Assembly (NCBI GenBank): GCA_049974825.1
Contig: JBNGDJ010000095.1
Location: 1 to 9,129, forward strand
From: JBKHDT01 sp049974825
Lineage (GTDB): Bacteria > Pseudomonadota > Gammaproteobacteria > Halothiobacillales > Halothiobacillaceae
Reading direction: 5' to 3'
Length of the DNA: 9,129 nt
The number at the start of each line of letters is the position of its first letter. The stretch's first letter is position 1. Below, one piece after another: positions 1 to 6,352 of this stretch. The position numbers and the translations under genes are program-made. The notes beneath the pieces are model-generated. The model saw nothing but the letters and a program-made list of their open reading frames with translations. It made no database searches and was not told the DNA's origin.

Positions 1-2
1 TC

Positions 3-44
3 TTCCTGAAGATTCGAGATGCTTTTCACGGCAAAGTGCGATGA
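3..44 (+). CDS. Possible 3' end of a plus-strand gene cut by the window edge
   Basis: The third plus-strand frame is open from the window edge and stops at TGA 42-44, giving 13 residues (FLKIRDAFHGKVR). The stop lies three bases before the bidirectional terminator at 48-76, which is where a gene converging on rpsT would end. So short an open stretch can occur by chance and I do not recognise the protein. The call rests only on the position of the stop relative to the terminator. Confidence 0.25.
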   Translation, partial: FLKIRDAFHGKVR

Positions 45-47
45 ACC

Positions 48-76
48 AAAAAAAAACCGGCCAAGGCCGGTTTTTT
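48..76. terminator. Bidirectional rho-independent terminator (rpsT and possibly a convergent gene)
   Basis: A perfect GC stem, CCGGCC at 57-62 and GGCCGG at 65-70 with a two-base AA spacer, is flanked by A9 on the left (48-56) and T6 on the right (71-76). Read on the minus strand it is a GC hairpin followed by nine T, 34 bases past the rpsT stop. Read on the plus strand it is the same hairpin followed by six T. The A and T tracts can extend the stem. It should therefore stop transcription in both directions. Confidence 0.93.
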
Positions 77-109
77 CGGTAATGCCCTCAATCTCCGCGC
101 TTGGCGGGA

Positions 110-379
110 TCAGGCGCTTTGCATGCCCTTGATGCGCGCGACAAGCGTCGACTTGCGGCGGGCTGCGGTGTTCTTGTGCAGGATTTTCTTGTTGACCATG
201 CTGTCGATTACCGGCTGAGCCTTGCGATAGGCTGCCTGAGCCTGCTCGACATCACCGGCCGCCACGGCCTTGAGAACATTCTTGTATGCAGTACGAACAC
301 GGGAACGCAGCGCCATGTTGCGCTGGCGGGCCGCTTCAGCCTGGCGGACGCGCTTTTTGGCTTGTGCTGTGTTGGCCAC
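110..379 (-). CDS. rpsT: 30S ribosomal protein S20
   Basis: This encodes an 89-residue, very basic protein, close to the 87 residues of E. coli S20. S20 is a primary 16S rRNA-binding protein of the small subunit that helps early assembly of the 30S body. The N-terminus MANTAQAKKRVRQAEAARQ and the later Ala/Lys/Arg-rich helical segments ending near KSTLVARIKGM are typical of the bS20 family. The start is GTG (complement of 377-379), preceded on the minus strand by AGGAG with an eight-base spacer, which fixes it. The stop is TGA at 110-112. The gene appears monocistronic: its own promoter lies at 429-456 and a strong terminator at 48-76. E. coli rpsT also uses a non-AUG start (UUG), which is tied to autogenous control by S20; similar control here is inference only. 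Confidence 0.98.
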   Translation of the reverse strand: MANTAQAKKRVRQAEAARQRNMALRSRVRTAYKNVLKAVAAGDVEQAQAAYRKAQPVIDSMVNKKILHKNTAARRKSTLVARIKGMQSA

Positions 380-428
380 GTTGAAAACTCCTGAAAATCA
401 ATTCGGCAGAAACAAGTCAAGGCGCAGC

Positions 429-456
429 ATTATGCCAGCGACCGCGGGCAAGTCAA
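429..456 (-). promoter_or_regulatory. Sigma-70-type promoter of rpsT
   Basis: On the minus strand, TTGACT (complement of 451-456, five of six consensus bases) is followed after 16 bases by CATAAT (complement of 429-434, five of six). Transcription would begin near 421-423, giving a leader of roughly 43 bases before the GTG start. This is the best core promoter in the window, as expected for a ribosomal protein gene. A second TTGACT copy at 415-420 (complement) has no good -10 partner. Confidence 0.8.
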
Positions 457-722
457 GCGTGACCAGGGCTCTGGCCCTCCCGAGTCCCGCCAACAGTACC
501 GGGCGCGGCCTTGCGCTGACTCCTCTCCGGATCGCTGACCCATGCCTGCCCGACAGTCGCTGCCAAAGCGGCTGCTGCGCGTCAAGGCGGCCTGTGGCGT
601 ATGATGGATGTATTCATCGACCTTCAGGCCCTGTCCCGCTCCACCGGTGGCCGCTCCGTACAGGCTGCTGAGCACGGTTCGGGGCGACAGGCTGCCCTCA
701 ATCTTCCGGTCAGGAAAGTTTA
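457..722 (+). other. Upstream region of the diguanylate cyclase gene, no gene seen
   Basis: No credible gene lies between the rpsT promoter and the TTG start at 723; open frames here are short or antisense and look unlike proteins. A TATGAT hexamer at 600-605 could be a -10 box, giving a leader of about 110 bases, but the expected -35 position (577-582) reads GCGCGT, so support is weak. A 10-base perfect palindrome, CCACCGGTGG, lies at 641-650 in that putative leader. AGGAAAG at 712-718 is the probable ribosome binding site for the next gene. I recognise no riboswitch. Confidence 0.4.
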
Positions 723-2519
723 TTGCGCACACAGTCCCTTTTCTCGTTGCTTTTCGGGGTGGCTCTGCTGCTTTGGGGGGGCGGTGTACCCGTGTCGGCC
801 GCGCCGGCCGAGGATGTCGTGGGCTGGGAGTGGCGCTGGGGCGACTCTCCGATGGCGAATTCGGGCCAGCCGATGTGGGTTCTTGGGCAGGATGAGTCGG
901 CTCCTCCCTGGCAGAGCATTGCCTTCCCATCGAATCCCCCGGGGCGCAACGGGCGAGAGCATGTCTGGTTTCGGGTCACCCTGCCCGACGGGGAGTGGCG
1001 GGATCCGGTGCTCTACGTCTACAGCATCGACCTGATTGCCCAGTTCTACCTCGATGATGAACTGATCTACCATTGGGGCTCGTTCGACGAGCAGGGCCGG
1101 GGGCGGTTTGTCGGTTGGCCCTGGCACATGATCGAGCTTCCGGCGGACTACGCGGGAAAGACGCTGTTTGTCCGAGTGTTTTCGGACTACACCGATATCG
1201 GCCTGTGGGGTGAGGTGCGCCTCATGGATCGCGTGGCCTTGCTCAAGCAGGTCATCCAGCGGTCGGCCAAGGATTTGTTCGTCAGCGCGTTCTCGCTGCT
1301 CCTGGCCCTGCTGGCCGGGATCTTCACGCTGATTGGCGGGCGCCGACAGGGATTTGCCCCGATCGCGCTGTTTGCTCTGGGGTCGGGTGTAATGATTCTT
1401 GCCGAAACCCAGGCTCGCCAGCTGCTGCTGAATGCACCGCTGCTCTGGGACACTCTCCGGGCGGCCGGCTATTTCAGCCTGCCGGTGGCCATGGGCTGGC
1501 TGCTGACCTACTGGCTGACCGGGCGGGCCAGAAGCTGGGTCCGTGCCATCGCTGCGCTGCACCTGCTCTACCTGATTCTCGCCATCTTTTTGGCCATGAC
1601 GGGCGTGGTGCATGTCGCCGCGACCTTTCCGCCTTTCGACCTGCTTTTGTCCTTCACGCTGCCAGCAATGATGCTCCTGGCGCTGTGGCATATCCGGCAG
1701 ATGGGCCCCGAGCGGCGACTGGTGGTCGGCAGCTTGGCGCTGTTTGCGATCCTGCTTCTGGTCGACATTCTCGTGGCGCACAGCCTGCTGCCCTTTTACG
1801 AGGTTCCGCTTGGTGTCGGTGCCTTGGTCTGGACGCTCGCCATCGTCTCCATTGCACTTTGGCATTATCGGCAGACCCAGCAAGAGCTGGCGCGCCTGAA
1901 CCGTTCTCTGGAAGACCAGGTGCGGGAACGCACAGTAGAGCTCGACCGGATGGTCGAGAAGCTGCAGGGATATTCCTACGAGGATGCGTTGACGGGTCTG
2001 GGCAACCGACGCCAGTTCGACGAGCTCTTTCACCACGAGGCCGGGCGGGCTGCACGCCAGCAAAGCCCGCTTTCACTGGTGATGGTGGACCTGGATCACT
2101 TCAAGCAGGTCAACGATGTCTGGGGCCACGCGGCCGGAGACACCGTTTTGCAGGGCGTGGCTCGCCTGCTGCGTCGGCATTTCCGGGAGACGGACGTGAT
2201 CGTGCGTCTGGGCGGCGAGGAATTTGTCGCGCTGCTGCCCGGCGCGACTGCAGAGCAAGCCCTGGAGCGCGCCACGGCCGCGGTGGCAGCAGCCCGCGTG
2301 ACCGAGCACCAACATGAGGGCCGGGCGTTGGGTGTGGTGACGCTGTCCTGTGGGTTGGCGACCTACCCGAAGCCGGTGACCGACCCGGCCCGCCTGCTTG
2401 AATGCGCTGACCAGGCCCTTTATCGCGCCAAGCGGGCAGGCCGTGATCGCTGCGTGGCCTGGACCGAGGCCGAGCAGGAAAGCCCTGCGCAGGGAAAAAA
2501 CGCGCAGGGCCAGTCTTGA
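723..2519 (+). CDS. Membrane diguanylate cyclase with 7TMR-DISM-like sensor and GGDEF domain
   Basis: This 598-residue inner-membrane protein is predicted to make cyclic di-GMP from two GTP. A signal peptide covers residues 1-26 (hydrophobic core FSLLFGVALLLW, likely cleavage after VSA). Residues 27-175 form a periplasmic region rich in aromatics, resembling the jelly-roll ligand-binding modules of 7TMR-DISM receptors. About seven hydrophobic segments follow (near 183-204, 211-229, 250-266, 274-296, 304-324, 332-352 and 360-380), then a short coiled coil at 383-415. The GGDEF domain starts at DALTGLGNRR (421-430). It has the metal-binding D456 in VDLDHF and the signature GGEEF at 497-501. RETD (488-491), exactly five residues upstream, is the product-binding inhibitory site, so both catalysis and feedback look intact. 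The TTG start at 723 was chosen because AGGAAAG lies four bases upstream and the signal peptide begins directly after it. The sensed ligand is unknown. Transcription converges with the Pat-type gene. Confidence 0.93.
   Translation: MRTQSLFSLLFGVALLLWGGGVPVSAAPAEDVVGWEWRWGDSPMANSGQPMWVLGQDESAPPWQSIAFPSNPPGRNGREHVWFRVTLPDGEWRDPVLYVYSIDLIAQFYLDDELIYHWGSFDEQGRGRFVGWPWHMIELPADYAGKTLFVRVFSDYTDIGLWGEVRLMDRVALLKQVIQRSAKDLFVSAFSLLLALLAGIFTLIGGRRQGFAPIALFALGSGVMILAETQARQLLLNAPLLWDTLRAAGYFSLPVAMGWLLTYWLTGRARSWVRAIAALHLLYLILAIFLAMTGVVHVAATFPPFDLLLSFTLPAMMLLALWHIRQMGPERRLVVGSLALFAILLLVDILVAHSLLPFYEVPLGVGALVWTLAIVSIALWHYRQTQQELARLNRSLEDQVRERTVELDRMVEKLQGYSYEDALTGLGNRRQFDELFHHEAGRAARQQSPLSLVMVDLDHFKQVNDVWGHAAGDTVLQGVARLLRRHFRETDVIVRLGGEEFVALLPGATAEQALERATAAVAAARVTEHQHEGRALGVVTLSCGLATYPKPVTDPARLLECADQALYRAKRAGRDRCVAWTEAEQESPAQGKNAQGQS
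2482..2510 (+). repeat. Inverted repeat at the 3' end of the diguanylate cyclase gene
   Basis: GCCCTGCGC (2482-2490) and GCGCAGGGC (2502-2510) form a perfect 9-base stem around an 11-base loop containing A6. It ends seven bases before the TGA stop, inside the coding sequence. The left part is itself a 12-base perfect palindrome (2483-2494), so GCGCAGGG occurs twice in direct orientation. No T tract follows, so it is not a standard intrinsic terminator; it could stabilise the mRNA 3' end or be a by-product of the repeated AQG codons. Confidence 0.55.
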
Positions 2520-2567
2520 CCTTGAAATCCGGGGAAGGCGCGGCGCGCCGACGCCGCAGTGCGGGCC

Positions 2568-2585
2568 GCTTGTCGGCCGGCAAGC
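2568..2585. repeat. Near-perfect palindrome in the convergent gap
   Basis: Bases 2568-2585 read as GCTTGTCGG followed by CCGGCAAGC, a palindrome with a single T-G mismatch in the arms. It lies between the ends of the diguanylate cyclase gene (+) and the Pat-type gene (-). It might fold as a terminator-like hairpin in either transcript, but neither side has a T tract. Nothing else recognisable lies in this part of the 117-base gap. Confidence 0.35.
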
Positions 2586-2611
2586 CTGACCGCCCATCAC
2601 CCTCGCGCGGC

Positions 2612-2629
2612 CCGGCTCTCAAGAGCCGG
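2612..2629 (-). terminator. Hairpin just downstream of the Pat-type gene, likely terminator without T tract
   Basis: CCGGCTCT (2612-2619) and AGAGCCGG (2622-2629) form an 8-base perfect stem with a two-base spacer; the real loop would probably be larger. It begins seven bases beyond the TAA stop of the minus-strand gene. The bases after it in that direction are GC-rich and lack T, so efficient intrinsic termination is doubtful. Position after the stop is the main support. Confidence 0.45.
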
Positions 2630-2636
2630 TTGCAGG

Positions 2637-5321
2637 TTACAGCCGACGATGGACCCGCACAACGCTGTCGTCTTCCTCGATCGGGTAGCGCGTGAAACCC
2701 ATGCGTTCGGCGAGCGCGAGCATGGAGTGGTTGTCCGACAGGACCTCGCCTTCCAATTCGTGGATGCCGCGGTGCCTGGCCGAGGCCATCAGCACGTCGA
2801 GCAAATGACTGCCGAGGCCCTGGCCTTGCCAGTCGTCGGAGATGACCACGGCAAACTCCGCGCTGCGCCCGTCGGGCTGGATGGCATAGCGCGCCACGCC
2901 AATCTCCAGGTCCCGCCCCGTCTGGGTATCCTCTACCACCGCGACAAAAGCCATTTCCCGGTCGTAGTCGATCTGGGTGAAGCGCACCAGCATTTCGGGC
3001 GTCAACTCTTCCAGCGGGCGCATGAAGCGGTAAAGCCGGCTTTCCTCCGAGAGGCTGCGCACGAAGGCCTGCTCGGCCTCGGCGTCTTCCGGACGGATCG
3101 GGCGGATATGCACGATGCGTCCGTTTGGCGCTGCCCAGGTTTCGGCCAGGTGGGCCGGGTAGGGGTGGATGGCCAGATGCGCGTAGGGCTCGGCGCCATG
3201 AACCGGCGGTGCCAGCTCGATGCGGGCATCCACGGCCATCACGCCCTCGTCGTTGGCAAACAGCGGGTTGATGTCCATTCCTCCGATTTCCGGCAGCTCG
3301 CAGGCCATTTCGGAGATGCGCAGCAGCACGTCGACAATGGCCTCGCGCCGAACAGGCGGCATGCCGCGGAATGCGCCGAGTTCGCGGGAGACGCGGGTCT
3401 GCTCGATCATCCGTTCGATGATCGTGGCGTTGAGCGGCGGCAGGGCCAGAGCGCGGTCACGCATGATCTCGACCGCCGTGCCGCCCATGCCAAAAGTAAT
3501 CACCGGCCCGAAGACCGGGTCGCGCAGGATGCCCACCAGCAGCTCCCGGGCATTGTGCCGGTCGCTCATGTGCTCGACCGTGACGCCGTCCACGCGCAGG
3601 TCCGGGTGCTGTGTTCTGATCTGGTCGAGCATTTCGGCGGCCTGCTGCCGGACGGACTGGGCGCTGCGGATATTCAGTCGCACCCCGCCCGAATCGCTCT
3701 TGTGGCTCAGATCCGGCGCGGAAATCTTCAGGGCCACGGGAAAGCCCAGCGTCTCGGCGGCCAGCATCGCCTCGTTGGGCGAACGGGCCAGGATGCTGGC
3801 GTTGGTCGGGATGCGGAACGCCGACAGGATGGCCTTGGATTCGCGCATGTCCAAGATCTTTCGGCCCTCGGCGCGGGCGGCCTCGATGATCAGCCGGGCG
3901 CCGGCGACGTCCGCCGGCGCCTCGCGCGGCATCGCCGCCGGAGTCTGCATCAGCAGGGCCTGGTTGCGCCGGTGGGCGAGCAGTGCCGCAATGGCTTCCA
4001 CGGCGGACTCGGGGGCGCGAAACTGCGGGATGCCCACCTCGTCGAAACGCGTTCGGGCCTCGTTGACGAGTGTCTCGCCCATCCAGCAGGCCATCACCGG
4101 CTTACTGCTGTCCTTCGCGACGCGAATGACGGCCTCGGCGCAGCCGGTCGGGTCGGTCATGGCCTGCGGGGTCAGCATCACGACTACCGAATGCACGTTC
4201 CGGTCCTTGAGACAGACTGCCAGCGCCTTTTCGTAGCGTTCCGGTTCCGCGTCCCCGAGGATGTCCACCGGGTTGCCGTGCGACCAGTGCGCGGGCAGGA
4301 ACGCATCCAGCGCTTTCAGGCTTTCCGGGGCCAGGGTCGCCAGCGGCACGGACAGGTCGGCCGCGCGGTCGGTCGCCATGACGCCCGGGCCGCCCCCGTT
4401 GGTGAGAATGAGCAGGTTTTCTCCCTTCTGGCGCAGGCCCAGCGAGAGGATTTGGGCGGCGGCAAACAGCTGGGTGACCGTGTCGACGCGCACCACCCCC
4501 GCACGCTCGAGTGCGGCATTGAAAACGTCATCCCCGCCGATCAGCGCCCCGGTATGGGTGGCGGCAGCACGGGACCCCTCGGCATGCCGAGCGGACTTGA
4601 GCACGATGACCGGCTTGACACGTGCCGCGGCGCGCAGGCCCGACAAAAAACGCCGCGCGTCCCGGACCCCCTCGATGTACAGCAGGATGCCCCGGGTCTT
4701 CGGGTCCAGCGCCAGGTAGTCCAGCAGTTCCCCGAAGTCCACGTCGGCGGCGTCTCCCGACGATGCCATGGCCGACAGACCCACGTCGCGTCCCTCGGCC
4801 CAGTCGAGCACGGCCGTGCACAGTGCCCCGGACTGGGACACCAGCGCCAGATGGCCGGCCTTGGCCTGGTTGCGGCTGAAGGTTGCGTTGAGTCCGAGCG
4901 ACGGGCGCATGATGCCCAGGCAGTTGGGCCCGATAATCCGCATGCCGTGCCGTTGGGCGGCGTCCATCATGTCCCGTTGCAGGGCCTTGCCCGTGGCGCC
5001 AGCCTCGCCGAAGCCGGCGGAGAGCACCACCGCTCCCTTCACGCCCTGTTCGCCGCACTGCCGGATAATCGCCGGGACGGTTGCGGCCGGTGTGGCGACC
5101 ACCGCCAGGTCGACCGGCGCGCCGTACTCGACCAGGCTGGGATAGCAGTCGAGGTCGCGGACCTTGTCGTGCTTGGGATTGATCGGCACGATCCGGCCCT
5201 CGAAACCTGCTTCGATGAGATTGGCCAGCACCATGGTGCCCAGGGCGTTGGGTCGCTCGCTGGCACCGAATACGGCGACGCTGCGGGGGTTGAACAGGCG
5301 TTCGAGCACGTGGGCACCCAT
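2637..5321 (-). CDS. Pat/PatZ-type protein lysine acetyltransferase with ADP-forming acyl-CoA synthetase domains
   Basis: This encodes 894 residues, close to E. coli PatZ (886). The family transfers acetyl groups from acetyl-CoA to lysines, classically silencing acetyl-CoA synthetase. Domains in order: a CoA-binding Rossmann domain (about 7-100, with SVAVFGASERP); a ligase-CoA region (about 145-460, with GPNCLG, ALVSQSGALC and GNPVDILGD); an ATP-grasp domain (about 480-705, with FPVALKISAPDLSHKSDSGG and DPVFGPVITFGMGG); and a C-terminal GNAT domain (about 735-894). In the GNAT domain, QGQGLG (832-837) is the acetyl-CoA loop. E822 in AEFAVVISDD aligns with the known catalytic glutamate of Salmonella Pat. 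H256 in ATHTGALIGG sits at the phosphohistidine position of ADP-forming acetyl-CoA synthetases, which E. coli PatZ lacks. The start at 5321 was chosen because AGGGAGG lies nine bases upstream and MGAHVLERLFNPRSVAVFG matches the family N-terminus. The open frame continues to 5684, but that extension overlaps the divergent gene and looks non-coding. An active acyl-CoA synthetase carrying a GNAT tail is the alternative reading. Confidence 0.93.
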   Translation of the reverse strand: MGAHVLERLFNPRSVAVFGASERPNALGTMVLANLIEAGFEGRIVPINPKHDKVRDLDCYPSLVEYGAPVDLAVVATPAATVPAIIRQCGEQGVKGAVVLSAGFGEAGATGKALQRDMMDAAQRHGMRIIGPNCLGIMRPSLGLNATFSRNQAKAGHLALVSQSGALCTAVLDWAEGRDVGLSAMASSGDAADVDFGELLDYLALDPKTRGILLYIEGVRDARRFLSGLRAAARVKPVIVLKSARHAEGSRAAATHTGALIGGDDVFNAALERAGVVRVDTVTQLFAAAQILSLGLRQKGENLLILTNGGGPGVMATDRAADLSVPLATLAPESLKALDAFLPAHWSHGNPVDILGDAEPERYEKALAVCLKDRNVHSVVVMLTPQAMTDPTGCAEAVIRVAKDSSKPVMACWMGETLVNEARTRFDEVGIPQFRAPESAVEAIAALLAHRRNQALLMQTPAAMPREAPADVAGARLIIEAARAEGRKILDMRESKAILSAFRIPTNASILARSPNEAMLAAETLGFPVALKISAPDLSHKSDSGGVRLNIRSAQSVRQQAAEMLDQIRTQHPDLRVDGVTVEHMSDRHNARELLVGILRDPVFGPVITFGMGGTAVEIMRDRALALPPLNATIIERMIEQTRVSRELGAFRGMPPVRREAIVDVLLRISEMACELPEIGGMDINPLFANDEGVMAVDARIELAPPVHGAEPYAHLAIHPYPAHLAETWAAPNGRIVHIRPIRPEDAEAEQAFVRSLSEESRLYRFMRPLEELTPEMLVRFTQIDYDREMAFVAVVEDTQTGRDLEIGVARYAIQPDGRSAEFAVVISDDWQGQGLGSHLLDVLMASARHRGIHELEGEVLSDNHSMLALAERMGFTRYPIEEDDSVVRVHRRL

Positions 5322-5358
5322 GAATGGCGGCCTCCCTGATGTAATCCGTTGGTGAGAA

Positions 5359-5387
5359 TTGGGTCGCGGGTCATCTTGCCTGATAAT
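5359..5387 (+). promoter_or_regulatory. Sigma-70-type promoter for the deacetylase-priA operon
   Basis: TTGGGT (5359-5364, three strong -35 bases) is followed after exactly 17 bases by GATAAT (5382-5387, five of six -10 bases). Transcription would start near 5394, leaving a leader of about 35 bases before the ATG at 5429. For the opposite gene only a weak pair is visible on the minus strand (CATTAT as -10 near 5384-5389), so its promoter would overlap this one. Confidence 0.65.
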
Positions 5388-5391
5388 GACC
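5369..5391. promoter_or_regulatory. Inverted repeat over the -10 box, candidate operator
   Basis: GGTCAT (5369-5374) and ATGACC (5386-5391) are perfect inverted arms separated by 11 bases, spanning 23 bases in all. The right arm overlaps the GATAAT -10 box of the deacetylase promoter, and the site sits in the middle of the 107-base divergent region. A bound repressor could block that promoter and perhaps the opposite one. The arms are short enough to arise by chance, and I do not match them to a known regulator. Confidence 0.35.
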
Positions 5392-5428
5392 GCAAGCTGA
5401 AAGACTACGAAACGGTCGTGATCAAACG

Positions 5429-6352
5429 ATGAATCTGGCGCTTTTTTCTCACCCGGACTGCCTGTTGCACGACAACGGTCCCTGGCATCCCGAGCAGGCG
5501 ATGCGCGTTGAAGCGATTCAGGATCACCTGATTGCCAGCGGCCTGGACCCCTGGCTGCTTCACCGCCAGGCGCCGGAGGCCACGCCGGCGCAATGGCAGC
5601 GGGTGCATCCCGGGGACTACGTCGACATCCTTCAGGCCCACCTGCCCGAGAAGGGTATTGTTTCTCTGGACGGGGATACGGCACTGGCGCCGGGCTCGGT
5701 CAAGGCCGCGCTTCGGGCTGCCGGGGCGGGAGTGGCCGCGGTCGACTGGGTCACCGGCGGGCGCGATCTGCGCGCCTTCTGCGCCGTGCGCCCGCCCGGC
5801 CATCATGCGGGTGCTCGGCGCCCTGCCGGGTTCTGCTTGCTCAACAACGTGGCCGTGGCAGCCAAGCATGCGCTGGCGGCGCATGGGTTGTCGCGGGTGG
5901 CCATCGTGGACTTCGACGTGCATCACGGTGACGGGACCGAAGCGATCGTCGGGGGGGACGAACGCATCCTGTTCTGCTCGGCCTTCCAGCATCCCTTCTA
6001 CCCGCACAGCGGGGAGGATACGCCCTTCGAAAACTGCCTGCCCGTGCCGCTGCCGGCCGGAACCGACGGCGCCCGCTGGCGCGAGGCGGTGGCCGATGCC
6101 TGGTTCGGTCCGCTGGCGGATTTTGCACCGGAACTGATCCTGATCAGTGCCGGGTTCGATGGGCATCTTGAGGATGACATGAGCCAGTGGACGCTGGTGG
6201 AGGATGACTACGCCTGGCTCACCACGGCGCTGGTCCGGCAGGCCGAGCAGTCCGCCGCCGGGCGGGTGGTTTCGATGCTCGAGGGCGGCTACGAGCCGGG
6301 CGCACTGGCCCGATCGGTGGTGGCGCATCTCAAGGCCCTGATGGGGGACTGA
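5429..6352 (+). CDS. Histone deacetylase-family zinc amidohydrolase (protein or acetylpolyamine deacetylase)
   Basis: This 307-residue cytoplasmic enzyme belongs to the HDAC/AcuC/acetylpolyamine amidohydrolase superfamily and is predicted to hydrolyse N-acetyl amides. All hallmark sites are present. RPPGHH (121-126) carries the H125/H126 catalytic pair. DFDVHHGDG (161-169) supplies the zinc ligands D163 and H165, and SAGFDGH (240-246) supplies the third, D244. EGGY (285-288) supplies Y288, the likely transition-state tyrosine. GFCLLNNVAVAA is the usual potassium-site and core segment. The length is normal for bacterial class II-like members. The ATG start fits the family N-terminus (ALFSHPDCLLHDNGPWHPEQAMR), although no strong ribosome binding site precedes it. 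It is transcribed divergently from the Pat-type acetyltransferase, so acetyl-lysine proteins are the natural guess for its substrate; polyamines or small amides cannot be excluded. Its TGA overlaps the priA ATG by one base. Confidence 0.95.
   Translation: MNLALFSHPDCLLHDNGPWHPEQAMRVEAIQDHLIASGLDPWLLHRQAPEATPAQWQRVHPGDYVDILQAHLPEKGIVSLDGDTALAPGSVKAALRAAGAGVAAVDWVTGGRDLRAFCAVRPPGHHAGARRPAGFCLLNNVAVAAKHALAAHGLSRVAIVDFDVHHGDGTEAIVGGDERILFCSAFQHPFYPHSGEDTPFENCLPVPLPAGTDGARWREAVADAWFGPLADFAPELILISAGFDGHLEDDMSQWTLVEDDYAWLTTALVRQAEQSAAGRVVSMLEGGYEPGALARSVVAHLKALMGD

Noticed and set aside
465..478. Small hairpin AGGGC-TCTG-GCCCT upstream of the rpsT promoter
   Set aside because: The five-base stem has no T tract and no gene end nearby on either strand, so no terminator role can be supported.
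641..650. Perfect palindrome CCACCGGTGG upstream of the cyclase gene
   Set aside because: Ten-base GC-rich palindromes are common in this DNA, and it is not tied to a convincing promoter; it is noted only in the region entry.
720..2063. 447-codon open frame on the minus strand opposite the cyclase gene
   Set aside because: The real gene on the other strand has a signal peptide, membrane segments and a GGDEF domain; this one has a low-quality Gln/Arg/Pro-rich composition and no family match.
2559..5339. 926-codon open frame on the plus strand opposite the Pat-type gene
   Set aside because: It lies almost exactly antisense to a well-supported gene, is rich in His, Arg, Gly and Gln as expected for the complement of GC-rich coding DNA, and shows no recognisable domain.
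5322..5684. Upstream extension of the Pat-type reading frame by 121 codons
   Set aside because: It overlaps the start of the deacetylase gene and the divergent promoter, has Pro/Arg-rich composition, and a good AGGGAGG ribosome site with a family-matching N-terminus sits at 5321.
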